Shown piece by piece: positions 11,285-23,900 of a DNA stretch of 64,000 nucleotides. This DNA is from Cepaea nemoralis (taxonomy: Eukaryota > Mollusca > Gastropoda > Stylommatophora > Helicidae): contig JACEFZ010011380.1 of the NCBI GenBank assembly GCA_014155875.1, positions 622,501 to 686,500 on the forward strand, in the 5' to 3' direction. A model generated the notes under the pieces. It made no database searches, was not told where the DNA came from, and worked only from the letters and a program-made list of their open reading frames with translations. The translations under genes and the position numbers were made by a program. The first letter of the stretch is position 1, and each line of letters starts with the position of its first letter.

Positions 11285-12320
11285 TCCTCACACACAACTG
11301 TGTATTTCTTAGGGTTCTGTCCTCAAACACAGCTGCGTAATTCTTAGGTTTACATCCTCACACACAGCTGTATAATTCCTAGGTTTACATCCTCAAACAC
11401 AGCAGTGTAATTCTTAAGTTTACATCCTCACACACAGCTGATAAATTCTTATGTTTCCATCATCACATACAGCTGTATACTTGCTTCCTTGTGTTCGTTG
11501 GCTTGAGCTCCAACGCGAAGTCCTGTATGTCGGATGAAGGGATCCTGATGTCCAACATCAGTGTGATGTCATACAAGACCTGAGGTTTGCGTGAGTATCC
11601 GTTGTCCCATGTCTGGCTTATTGGTGTGCAGACTGGTGGTTCTTCGCCGTACAGGCAGACACTCTCCGACTTCGGAGGAAATACAGCTGTATAATTCCTA
11701 GGCTTACATCCTCAGACACAGCTTTGTAAATCTTAAATTTACATCCTCACACATAGCTGTTAAATTCTTAGGTTTCTATCCTCACATACAGCTGTGTAAT
11801 TCCTAGCTTACATCCTCACACACAGCTGTGTAATTCCTATGTTTACATCCTCAAACACGCCTATGTCATTCTTAGGTTTTGATCCTCACACATAGTTGTG
11901 TAATTCTTAGGTTTCTATCCTCAAACATAGCAGTGTAATTCTTAAATTTACATCCTCACACTCAGCTGTGTAATTCTTAGGTTTACATCCTCACAACAGC
12001 TGTGTAATTTCTAGGTTTTCATCCTCAAACACAGCTGTGTAATCCCTAGGTTTCTATCCTCACACATTGATGTGTAATTCTTAGGTTTCTCTCCTCACAC
12101 ACAGCTGCGTAATTCTTAGGTTTCTAGCCTCACACACAGCTGTGTAATTCTTAGATTTCAATTCTCACACATAGATGTGTAATTCCTAGGTAATTCCCCT
12201 GTGACTCTCTTACACAGCTGTGAAATTCTTAATTTTCCACTCTCACACACGGCTGTGTAATTCTTAGGTAATTCCCTTGTAATTCTCCTACACAGCTGTG
12301 ATTCTGTTTGTTATTCCCCC
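11285..12320. repeat. ~34-bp minisatellite (ACAGCTGTGTAATTCTTAGG type)
   Basis: Units reading ACAGCTGTGTAATTC, TTAGGTTTACATCCTCACA recur about every 34 bp with many substitutions. A ~200-bp unrelated segment (about 11480-11678) interrupts it. The array ends in a C run at 12316-12340. Confidence 0.9.
11480..11678. mobile_element. Unclassified ~200-bp insertion in the 34-bp array
   Basis: Non-repeat sequence bounded on both sides by ATACAGCTGTAT from the array. The flanking copies could be a target duplication or simply adjacent repeat units. The inner ends read TTGCTTCC and CGGAGGAA. No domain is visible. Confidence 0.4.
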
Positions 12321-12344
12321 TCCCCCCCCCCCCCCCCCCCACAT

Positions 12345-12870
12345 ACTTTTCCCCAATCGTACACAGCTGTGAATTCTCGTCAAACTCAATTGAAAAATTA
12401 CCTTTGTCTCCTACTTCAACCCAAAAATCTCCATTCTAAGATTATTTCATTTCTTTTTCCTTGTCTTTTTTTTTTTTTAATTTTTTTTTTTGTTGCCATT
12501 CCTGGAAACCCATCCTTTGTCTGGTTGTTTTAAAAGCGTTTTTCATCAAAATCTCCTTGGTGTCCGCCACTGTCCTGTCCCTGGAGGACAGGCTGACAGC
12601 TCGTCTGGTTGATTCTATTGGTTGTCTCCCGTAGTGAGTCTCCCGAAGTGAGTCTCCCATCTATCTCCTCATTCATTGAATCTGCAGCCATTGTTGTACC
12701 TCTGCTTTCCTTCTTCTTTTACCAGATCTCTAGCTGTTTCCACTTCTGTCAACGGGAGATGGTCATGAAAGGTGGCGGTTGGAAGGGGGGGGGGGGGGGG
12801 GGGGGTCTGAGGTACTGCTATTACCATGGATGGATTCGGTTCGACAGCCGGCTGTCGCCTGGCAGTATTT
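12345..12870. other. Unique sequence with poly(T) and poly(G) runs
   Basis: T-rich runs lie near 12465-12491 and a G run at 12785-12805. No gene is recognised. Confidence 0.4.
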
Positions 12871-12884
12871 GACTCGTTAGCCCA

Positions 12885-13105
12885 ATGTCCTCCTGGCGAA
12901 GGAGTTAACGACTTTCTCCGTAATCCCGTATATCCACGTAGGGGAGCACAGCTGCGCGAGATTCGGTAGCGGATCGCGTCGCGTTGGTTACTTACGGCGG
13001 TATGTGAGCCGGTAAACTACTGCGCGTAATCTAGCCAAGACATCAACAACAGCTGTAAAATGCTGGTGTTGACAGCGATGTCCTGTAAACAGGATATGCG
13101 AAAAA
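12885..13105 (+). mobile_element. SINE family A copy, second subfamily head
   Basis: The head GACTTTCTCCGTAATCCCGTAT is split here as GACTTTCTCC and GTAATCCCGTAT. It matches the copy at 47607, not the one at 7345. The 3' part has CAAGACATCAACAACAGC and GCTGGTGTTGACAGCGATGT, then CCTGTAAACAGGATATGCG. A minisatellite follows directly at the 3' end. Confidence 0.75.
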
Positions 13106-13124
13106 ATCCCAATGTAGTGCGTGT

Positions 13125-13350
13125 ATGTGTATGTGCGTGGGTGTGCGAATGTGCGTGAGTGTGCGAATGTGCGTGAGTGTGCGAATGTGCGTAAGTGTGC
13201 GAATGTGCGTGAGTGTGCGAGAGTGTGCGTGAGTGTGTGAATGTGCGTGAGTGTGTGAATGTGCGTGAGTGTGTGAATATGCGTGAGTGTGTGAATGTGC
13301 GTGAGTGTGTGAATGTGCGTGAGTGTATGAATGTGCGTGAGTGTGTGATT
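13125..13350. repeat. 18-bp minisatellite GTGCGTGAGTGTGTGAAT
   Basis: About a dozen copies of an 18-bp GT-rich unit with GTGTGCGAA variants at the left. Period divisible by 3 gives a His/Thr-repeat ORF on the minus strand, which is spurious. Confidence 0.92.
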
Positions 13351-13578
13351 TAGTATTAGGTAATATGTGTAATGTGTGCTCGCGTATTTATATCCAAATA
13401 AAAGCAAGTCGCTACGGCATATCAACGTTTTGATTAAATCATTATATAGATTTAGACTGAAGGGGTGAATTAACATATTCATTAGTATGTGAATTATTAC
13501 GTTAAATAATTGTATTTTCGTGGGCACCTTGCCATCTTGACAGACGATAGTTTGTTACACTGTGCTTCAAAAAGGGTA

Positions 13579-13723
13579 CAGGCTGTATTTTTAATGACTG
13601 TGGGGATTTTAAAATACTGCCTTTCCAAGTTTTGTATTCACCCTCTGTGAACATAAAAAGTAAATACAAAACTTGGAATAGCAATATTTTCAAAAACCCC
13701 ACAGTCATTAATAATACATCCTG
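13579..13723. mobile_element. Palindromic MITE with TA target-site duplication
   Basis: About 60-bp arms are near-perfect reverse complements. The left runs from CAGGCTGTATTTTTAATGAC to CCAAGTTTTGTATT, and the right is its inverse ending CATCCTG. TA dinucleotides flank both ends (13577-13578 and 13724-13725). Short length, no ORF, TA duplication and a CAGG-type terminus fit a Tc1/mariner-mobilised MITE. The two arms differ at several positions and the spacer is ~25 bp. Confidence 0.85.
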
Positions 13724-13725
13724 TA

Positions 13726-14354
13726 TAATAACTACAACCCATGGCGGTAGCGAATGTGACTAAAAAGACACATTCGCGCGGTAAATGTTTGTCCACAATG
13801 GATGCATGTGACCCCATGATCATTTCCAATATCACGCACCATCTGACGAATGACATCTGACCTATCCGCAATCATGTTCTCCTTTTTCTTTATACCATTT
13901 CTAATCTTTACCCTCTATGTAGCGCGAATAGCAAGAACTTGCTCCCAAGTGCAATATCAATGCCTGTATCAATCATGTCCCGCTTACAAACATCTTTATA
14001 CCGTAGTAGAGGCCGACCCCGAGATCTTTAACTCATCTGTAATGCACCACACAAGATGTCCTTTGGTATTCTACCGTCGTCCATCCTACTAATGTGATTC
14101 CGAGACCAGGTAAGACAATGGATAAATTTGCACCTGTCCATAGCACAAAGTCTGAGTTGAATTTTATTGACCGTGTATTGTCCATGCAGCATGATCCCTC
14201 TCTTGGCCTGCCTAGTTTACTCCAGAGGAAAGGTAACACAAATACGTCTGGAAGAAGACAAGCTGCAGAAGCTGCCGGGTTAGCAAGACAATGCTCTAAC
14301 TGTCCGCCTGTCGTAGCTTCGATCCTAGACCAGTTGCCGACCAAGGCTTAAAGC
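13726..14354. other. Sequence downstream of LINE RNase H fragment, no separate gene recognised
   Basis: Two overlapping short ORFs lie at 14033-14344 (minus) and 14094-14351 (plus). The minus one could be the decayed C-terminal tail of the LINE next to it, but no diagnostic motif is visible. Confidence 0.35.
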
Positions 14355-14902
14355 CTGGTCTGCTCTGCCATGACATTTAGTCTTTAGGTTGCAGATCCTC
14401 GCACCAGGATCAGGCTTGTAGCCGTCTAATTGCACTCCTCCCCCCTAAGTCGTTGGCACAATGTAGGTTGTTGGATATTTCCTATTTTTAGTTTATTGAA
14501 CAAGTGGTGTTTCAGCCTGTTATGTCCTGTGCGGAATCTGAAGGTTGCTACCTGTTCACTTCGGTCGAGTTTGTAATATGCATCATCCTTCTGGTGGCTT
14601 GGATGCTCTGATTCCCATTTGGTTCTATAAGTGCTTTTTATAAACCTCTTTGCTTCATTATAGGTAATCTCTATGTCAGGCTGAGATAATCGTTCGCTCT
14701 CTTTTGCCAGTCTGTCAGCCTATTCATTTCCAGGTATACTGCAATGTGATGGGATCCACAGCATTACAACTTTTTTGGATTTCTGGCATAGACCATGGAG
14801 TGCTGCTCTTAGGTCAGCTAGTTCTGTGCTGTTATTGCTCTTCGGTATTGAGACAGTTAACCATATTATCTGCTTTAATCTTAATGTTAATGAGGTAACC
14901 AC
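14355..14902 (-). pseudogene. LINE RNase H domain fragment (I/Jockey-like type)
   Basis: On the minus strand from 14902 the words STELADLRAALHGL and VVMLWIPSHCSIPGNE are seen, followed across an in-frame TAG by ADRLAKESE. These match the central Glu helix and the His- and Asp-bearing end of an RNase H domain, which degrades the RNA strand after reverse transcription. Further down come the words KRFIKSTYRTKWE and FRTGHNRLKHHLFNKLKIG, typical of the zone after RNase H in LINE polyproteins. The upstream part, including the RT, is missing because the 38-bp satellite begins exactly there. The stop and truncation make it a pseudogene. Confidence 0.8.
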
Positions 14903-17900
14903 ACTTTATGTTTTACTCTGGTAGTTAATGAGGTAACCACACTTTATGTTTTACTCTGGTAGTTAATGAGGTAACCACACTTTATGTTTTACTCTGGTAG
15001 TTAATGAGGTAACCACACTTTATGTTTTACTCTGGTAGTTAATGAGGTAACCACACTTTATGTTTTACTCTGGTAGTTAATGAGGTAACCACACTTTATG
15101 TTTTACTCTGGTAGTTAATGAGGTAACCACACTGTGTGTTTTACTCTGGTAATTAATGAGGTAACCACACTTTATGTTTTACTCTGGTAGTTAATGAGGT
15201 AACCACACTTTATGTTTTACTCTGGTAGTTAATGAGGTAACCACACTTTATGTTTTACTCTGGTAGTTAATGAGGTAACCACACTTTATGTTTTACTCTG
15301 GTAGTTAATGAGGTAACCACACTTTATGTTTTACTCTGGTAGTTAATGAGGTAACCACACTTTATGTTTTACTCTGGTAGTTAATGAGGTAACCACACTT
15401 TATGTTTTACTCTGGTAGTTAATGAGGTAACCACACTTTATGTTTTACTCTGGTAATTAATGAGGTAACCACACTTTATGTTTTACTCTGGTAGTTAATG
15501 AGGTAACCACACTTTATGTTTTACTCTGGTAGTTAATGAGGTAACCACACTGTGTGTTTTACTCTGGTAGTTAATGAGGTAACCACACTTTATGTTTTAC
15601 TCTGGTAGTTAATGAGGTAACCACACTTTATGTTTTACTCTGGTAGTTAATGAGGTAACCACACTTTATGTTTTACTCTGGTAGTTAATGAGGTAACCAC
15701 ACTTTATGTTTTACTCTGGTAGTTAATGAGGTAACCACACTGTGTGTTTTACTCTGGTAGTTAATGAGGTAACCACACTTTATGTTTTACTCTGGTAGTT
15801 AATGAGGTAACCACACTTTATGTTTTACTCTGGTAGTTAATGAGCCAACCACACTTTATGTTTTACTCTGGTAATTAATGAGCCAACCACACTTTATGTT
15901 TTACTCTGGTAGTTAATGAGGTAACCACACTTTATGTTTTACTCTGGTAGTTAATGAGCCAACCACACTTTATGTTTTACTCTGGTAATTAATGAGCCAA
16001 CCACACTTTATGTTTTACTCTGGTAGTTAATGAGGTAACCACACTTTATGTTTTACTCTGGTAGTTAATGAGGTAACCACACTTTATGTTTTACTCTGGT
16101 AGTTAATGAGGTAACCACACTTTATGTTTTACTCTGGTAGTTAATGAGGTAACCACACTTTATGTTTTACTCTGGTAGTTAATGAGGTAACCACACTTTA
16201 TGTTTTACTCTGGTAGTTAATGAGGTAACCACACTGTGTGTTTTACTCTGGTAGTTAATGAGGTAACCACACTTTATGTTTTACTCTGGTAGTTAATGAG
16301 GTAACCACACTTTATGTTTTACTCTGGTAGTTAATGAGCCAACCACACTTTATGTTTTACTCTGGTAATTAATGAGCCAACCACACTTTATGTTTTACTC
16401 TGGTAGTTAATGAGGTAACCACACTTTATGTTTTACTCTGGTAGTTAATGAGCCAACCACACTTTATGTTTTACTCTGGTAATTAATGAGCCAACCACAC
16501 TTTATGTTTTACTCTGGTAGTTAATGAGGTAACCACACTTTATGTTTTACTCTGGTAGTTAATGAGGTAACCACACTTTATGTTTTACTCTGGTAGTTAA
16601 TGAGGTAACCACACTTTATGTTTTACTCTGGTAGTTAATGAGGTAACCACACTGTGTGTTTTACTCTGGTAGTTAATGAGGTAACCACACTGTGTGTTTT
16701 ACTCTGGTAGTTAATGAGGTAACCACACTGTGTCTTTTACTCTGGTAATTAATGAGCCAACCACACTTTATGTTTTACTCTGGTAGTTAATGAGGTAACC
16801 ACACTTTATGTTTTACTCTGGTAATTAATGAGCCAACCACACTTTATGTTTTACTCTGGTAGTTAATGAGGTAACCACACTTTATGTTTTACTCTGGTAG
16901 TTAATGAGGTAACCACACTGTGTGTTTTACTCTGGTAATTAATGAGGTAACCACACTGTGTGTTTTACTCTGGTAGTTAATGAGGTAACCACACTTTATG
17001 TTTTACTCTGGTAATTAATGAGGTAACCACACTTTATGTTTTACTCTGGTAGTTAATGAGGTAACCACACTGTGTGTTTTACTCTGGTAATTAATGAGCC
17101 AACCACACTTTATGTTTTACTCTGGTAGTTAATGAGGTAACCACACTGTGTGTTTTACTCTGGTAATTAATGAGCCAACCACACTTTATGTTTTACTCTG
17201 GTAGTTAATGAGGTAACCACACTTTATGTTTTACTCTGGTAGTTAATGAGGTAACCACACTGTGTGTTTTACTCTGGTAATTAATGAGGTAACCACACTG
17301 TGTGTTTTACTCTGGTAGTTAATGAGGTAACCACACTTTATGTTTTACTCTGGTAATTAATGAGCTAACCACACTTTATGTTTTACTCTGGTAGTTAATG
17401 AGGTAACCACACTGTGTGTTTTACTCTGGTAATTAATGAGGTAACCACACTGTGTGTTTTACTCTGGTAGTTAATGAGGTAACCACACTTTATGTTTTAC
17501 TCTGGTAGTTAATGAGGTAACCACACTGTATGTTTTACTCTGGTAGTTAATGAGGTAACCACACTTTATGTTTTACTCTGGTAGTTAATGAGGTAACCAC
17601 ACTGTGTGTTTTACTCTGGTAGTTAATGAGGTAACCACACTTTATGTTTTACTCTGGTAGTTAATGAGGTAACCACACTTTATGTTTTACTCTGGTAGTT
17701 AATGAGCCAACCACACTTTATGTTTTACTCTGGTAATTAATGAGCCAACCACACTTTATGTTTTACTCTGGTAGTTAATGAGGTAACCACACTTTATGTT
17801 TTACTCTGGTAGTTAATGAGCCAACCACACTTTATGTTTTACTCTGGTAATTAATGAGCCAACCACACTTTATGTTTTACTCTGGTAGTTAATGAGGTAA

Positions 17901-20900
17901 CCACACTTTATGTTTTACTCTGGTAGTTAATGAGGTAACCACACTTTATGTTTTACTCTGGTAGTTAATGAGGTAACCACACTTTATGTTTTACTCTGGT
18001 AGTTAATGAGGTAACCACACTGTGTGTTTTACTCTGGTAGTTAATGAGGTAACCACACTGTGTGTTTTACTCTGGTAGTTAATGAGGTAACCACACTGTG
18101 TCTTTTACTCTGGTAATTAATGAGCCAACCACACTTTATGTTTTACTCTGGTAGTTAATGAGGTAACCACACTTTATGTTTTACTCTGGTAATTAATGAG
18201 CCAACCACACTTTATGTTTTACTCTGGTAGTTAATGAGGTAACCACACTTTATGTTTTACTCTGGTAGTTAATGAGGTAACCACACTGTGTGTTTTACTC
18301 TGGTAATTAATGAGGTAACCACACTGTGTGTTTTTACTCTGGTAGTTAATGAGGTAACCACACTTTATGTTTTACTCTGGTAATTAATGAGGTAACCACA
18401 CTTTATGTTTTACTCTGGTAGTTAATGAGGTAACCACACTTTATGTTTTACTCTGGTAGTTAATGAGGTAACCACACTGTGTGTTTTACTCTGGTAATTA
18501 ATGAGGTAACCACACTGTGTGTTTTACTCTGGTAGTTAATGAGGTAACCACACTTTATGTTTTACTCTGGTAATTAATGAGCCAACCACACTTTATGTTT
18601 TTACTCTGGTAGTTAATGAGGTAACCACACTGTGTGTTTTACTCTGGTAGTTAATGAGGTAACCACACTGTGTGTTTTACTCTGGTAGTTAATGAGGTAA
18701 CCACACTTTATGTTTTACTCTGGTAATTTAATGAGGTAACCACACTGTGTGTTTTACTCTGGTAGTTAATGAGGTAACCACACTTTATGTTTTCACTCTG
18801 GTAGTTAATGAGGTAACCACACTGTGTGTTTTACTCTGGTAGTTAATGAGGTAACCACACTTTATGTTTTACTCTGGTAATTAATGAGGTAACCACACTG
18901 TGTGTTTTACTCTGGTAGTTAATGAGGTAACCACACTTTATGTTTTACTCTGGTAGTTAATGAGGTAACCACACTGTGTGTTTTACTCTGGTAGTTAATG
19001 AGGTAACCACACTGTGTGTTTTACTCTGGTAGTTAATGAGGTAACCACACTGTGTCTTTTACTCTGGTAATTAATGAGCCAACCACACTTTATGTTTTAC
19101 TCTGGTAGTTAATGAGGTAACCACACTTTATGTTTTACTCTGGTAATTAATGAGCCAACCACACTTTATGTTTTACTCTGGTAGTTAATGAGGTAACCAC
19201 ACTTTATGTTTTACTCTGGTAGTTAATGAGGTAACCACACTGTGTGTTTTACTCTGGTAATTAATGAGGTAACCACACTGTGTGTTTTACTCTGGTAGTT
19301 AATGAGGTAACCACACTTTATGTTTTACTCTGGTAATTAATGAGGTAACCACACTTTATGTTTTACTCTGGTAGTTAATGAGGTAACCACACTTTATGTT
19401 TACTCTGGTAGTTAATGAAGGTAACCACACTGTGTGTTTTACTCTGGTAATTAATGAGGTAACCACACTGTGTGTTTTACTCTGGTAGTTAATGAGGTAA
19501 CCACACTTTATGTTTTACTCTGGTAATTAATGAGCCAACCACACTTATGTTTTACTCTGGTAGTTAATGAGGTAACCACACTGTGTGTTTTACTCTGGTA
19601 GTTAATGAGGTAACCACACTGTGTGTTTTACTCTGGTAATTAACGAGCCAACCACACTTTATGTTTTACTCTGGTAGTTAATGAGGTAACCACACTGTGT
19701 GTTTTACTCTGGTAGTTAATGAGGTAACCACACTGTGTGTTTTACTCTGGTAATTAATGAGCCAACCACACTTTATGTTTTACTCTGGTAGTTAATGAGG
19801 TAACCACACTGTGTGTTTTACTCTGGTAGTTAATGAGTAACCACACTGTGTGTTTTTACTCTGGTAATTAATGAGCCAACCACACTTTAGTTTTACTCTG
19901 GTAGGTAATGAGGTAACCACACTTTATGTTTTACTCTGGTAGTTAATGAGGTAACCACACTGTGTGTTTTACTCTGGTAATTAATGAGGTAACCACACTG
20001 TGTGTTTTACTCTGGTAGTTAATGAGGTAACCACACTTTATGTTTTACTCTGGTAATTAATGAGCAACCACACTTTATGTTTACTCTGGTAGTTAATGAG
20101 GTAACCACACTGTGTGTTTACTCTGGTAATTAATGAGGTAACCACACTGTGTGTTTTACTCTGGTAGTTAATGAGGTAAACACACTTTATGTTTTACTCT
20201 GGTAATTAATGAGGTAACCACACTTTATGTTTTACTCTGGTAGTTAATGAGGTAACCACACTGTGTGTTTTACTCTGGTAGTTAATGAGGTAACCACACT
20301 TTATGTTTTACTCTGGTAATTAATGAGGTAACCACACTTTAGTGTTTTACTCTGGTAGTTAATGAGGTAACCACACTGTGTGTTTTACTCTGGTAATTAA
20401 TGAGGTAACCACACTGTGTGTTTTACTCTGGTAGTTAATGAGGTAACCACACTTTATGTTTTACTCTGGTAATTAATGAGCCAACCACACTTTATGTTTT
20501 ACTCTGGTAGTTAATGAGGTAACCACACTGTGTGTTTTACTCTGGTAATTAATGAGGTAACCACACTGTGTGTTTTACTCTGGTAGTTAATGAGGTAACC
20601 ACACTTTATGTTTTACTCTGGTAATTAATGAGGTAACCACACTTTATGTTTTACTCTGGTAGTTAATGAGGTAACCACACTGTGTGTTTTACTCTGGTAG
20701 TTAATGAGGTAACCACACTGTGTGTTTTACTCTGGTAGTTAATGAGGTAACCACACTGTGTCTTTTACTCTGGTAATTAATGAGCCAACCACACTTTATG
20801 TTTTACTCTGGTAGTTAATGAGGTAACCACACTTTATGTTTTACTCTGGTAATTAATGAGCCAACCACACTTTATGTTTTACTCTGGTAGTTAATGAGGT

Positions 20901-23900
20901 AACCACACTTTATGTTTTACTCTGGTAGTTAATGAGGTAACCACACTGTGTGTTTTACTCTGGTAATTAATGAGGTAACCACACTGTGTGTTTTACTCTG
21001 GTAGTTAATGAGGTAACCACACTTTATGTTTTACTCTGGTAATAATGAGGTAACCACACTTTATGTTTTACTCTGGTAGTTAATGAGGTAACCACACTGT
21101 GTGTTTTACTCTGGTAATTAATGAGCCAACCACACTTTATGTTTTACTCTGGTAGTTAATGAGGTAACCACACTGTGTGTTTTACTCTGGTAATTAATGA
21201 GCCAACCACACTTTATGTTTTACTCTGGTAGTTAATGAGGTAACCACACTTTATGTTTTACTCTGGTAGTTAATGAGGTAACCACACTGTGTGTTTTACT
21301 CTGGTAATTAATGAGGTAACCACACTGTGTGTTTTACTCTGGTAGTTAATGAGGTAACCACACTTTATGTTTTACTCTGGTAATTAATGAGGTAACCACA
21401 CTTTATGTTTTACTCTGGTAGTTAATGAGGTAACCACACTGTGTGTTTTACTCTGGTAATTAATGAGGTAACCACACTGTGTGTTTTACTCTGGTAGTTA
21501 ATGAGGTAACCACACTTTATGTTTTACTCTGGTAGTTAATGAGGTAACCACACTTTATGTTTTACTCTGGTAGTTAATGAGGTAACCACACTTTATGTTT
21601 TACTCTGGTAGTTAATGAGGTAACCACACTGTGTGTTTTACTCTGGTAGTTAATGAGGTAACCACACTTTATGTTTTACTCTGGTAGTTAATGAGGTAAC
21701 CACACTTTATGTTTTACTCTGGTAGTTAATGAGCCAACCACACTTTATGTTTTACTCTGGTAATTAATGAGCCAACCACACTTTATGTTTTACTCTGGTA
21801 GTTAATGAGGTAACCACACTTTATGTTTTACTCTGGTAGTTAATGAGCCAACCACACTTTATGTTTTACTCTGGTAATTAATGAGCCAACCACACTTTAT
21901 GTTTTACTCTGGTAGTTAATGAGGTAACCACACTTTATGTTTTACTCTGGTAGTTAATGAGGTAACCACACTTTATGTTTTACTCTGGTAGTTAATGAGG
22001 TAACCACACTTTATGTTTTACTCTGGTAGTTAATGAGGTAACCACACTGTGTGTTTTACTCTGGTAGTTAATGAGGTAACCACACTGTGTGTTTTACTCT
22101 GGTAGTTAATGAGGTAACCACACTGTGTCTTTTACTCTGGTAATTAATGAGCCAACCACACTTTATGTTTTACTCTGGTAGTTAATGAGGTAACCACACT
22201 TTATGTTTTACTCTGGTAATTAATGAGCCAACCACACTTTATGTTTTACTCTGGTAGTTAATGAGGTAACCACACTTTATGTTTTACTCTGGTAGTTAAT
22301 GAGGTAACCACACTGGTGTTTTACTCTGGTAATTAATGAGGTAACCACACTGTGTGTTTTACTCTGGTAGTTAATGAGGTAACCACACTTTATGTTTTAC
22401 TCTGGTAATTAATGAGGTAACCACACTTTATGTTTTACTCTGGTAGTTAATGAGGTAACCACACTTTATGTTTTACTCTGGTAGTTAATGAGGTAACCAC
22501 ACTGTGTGTTTTACTCTGGTAATTAATGAGGTAACCACACTGTGTGTTTTACTCTGGTAGTTAATGAGGTAACCACACTTTATGTTTTACTCTGGTAATT
22601 AATGAGCCAACCACACTTTATGTTTTACTCTGGTAGTTAATGAGGTAACCACACTGTGTGTTTTACTCTGGTAGTTAATGAGGTAACCACACTGTGTGTT
22701 TTACTCTGGTAGTTAATGAGGTAACCACACTTTATGTTTTACTCTGGTAGTTAATGAGGTAACCACACTGTGTGTTTTACTCTGGTAGTTAATGAGGTAA
22801 CCACACTTTATGTTTTACTCTGGTAATTAATGAGGTAACCACACTGTGTGTTTTACTCTGGTAGTTAATGAGGTAACCACACTGTGTGTTTTACTCTGGT
22901 AGTTAATGAGGTAACCACACTTTATGTTTTACTCTGGTAATTAATGAGGTAACCACACTTTATGTTTTACTCTGGTAGTTAATGAGGTAACCACACTGTG
23001 TGTTTTACTCTGGTAATTAATGAGGTAACCACACTGTGTGTTTTACTCTGGTAGTTAATGAGGTAACCACACTTTATGTTTTACTCTGGTAGTTAATGAG
23101 GTAACCACACTGTGTGTTTTACTCTGGTAGTTAATGAGGTAACCACACTGTGTGTTTTACTCTGGTAGTTAATGAGGTAACCACACTGTGTCTTTTACTC
23201 TGGTAATTAATGAGCCAACCACACTTTATGTTTTACTCTGGTAGTTAATGAGGTAACCACACTTTATGTTTTACTCTGGTAATTAATGAGCCAACCACAC
23301 TTTATGTTTTACTCTGGTAGTTAATGAGGTAACCACACTTTATGTTTTACTCTGGTAGTTAATGAGGTAACCACACTGTGTGTTTTACTCTGGTAATTAA
23401 TGAGGTAACCACACTGTGTGTTTTACTCTGGTAGTTAATGAGGTAACCACACTTTATGTTTTACTCTGGTAATTAATGAGGTAACCACACTTTATGTTTT
23501 ACTCTGGTAGTTAATGAGGTAACCACACTTTATGTTTTACTCTGGTAGTTAATGAGGTAACCACACTGTGTGTTTTACTCTGGTAATTAATGAGGTAACC
23601 ACACTGTGTGTTTTACTCTGGTAGTTAATGAGGTAACCACACTTTATGTTTTACTCTGGTAATTAATGAGCCAACCACACTTTATGTTTTACTCTGGTAG
23701 TTAATGAGGTAACCACACTGTGTGTTTTACTCTGGTAGTTAATGAGGTAACCACACTGTGTGTTTTACTCTGGTAATTAACGAGCCAACCACACTTTATG
23801 TTTTACTCTGGTAGTTAATGAGGTAACCACACTGTGTGTTTTACTCTGGTAGTTAATGAGGTAACCACACTGTGTGTTTTACTCTGGTAATTAATGAGCC

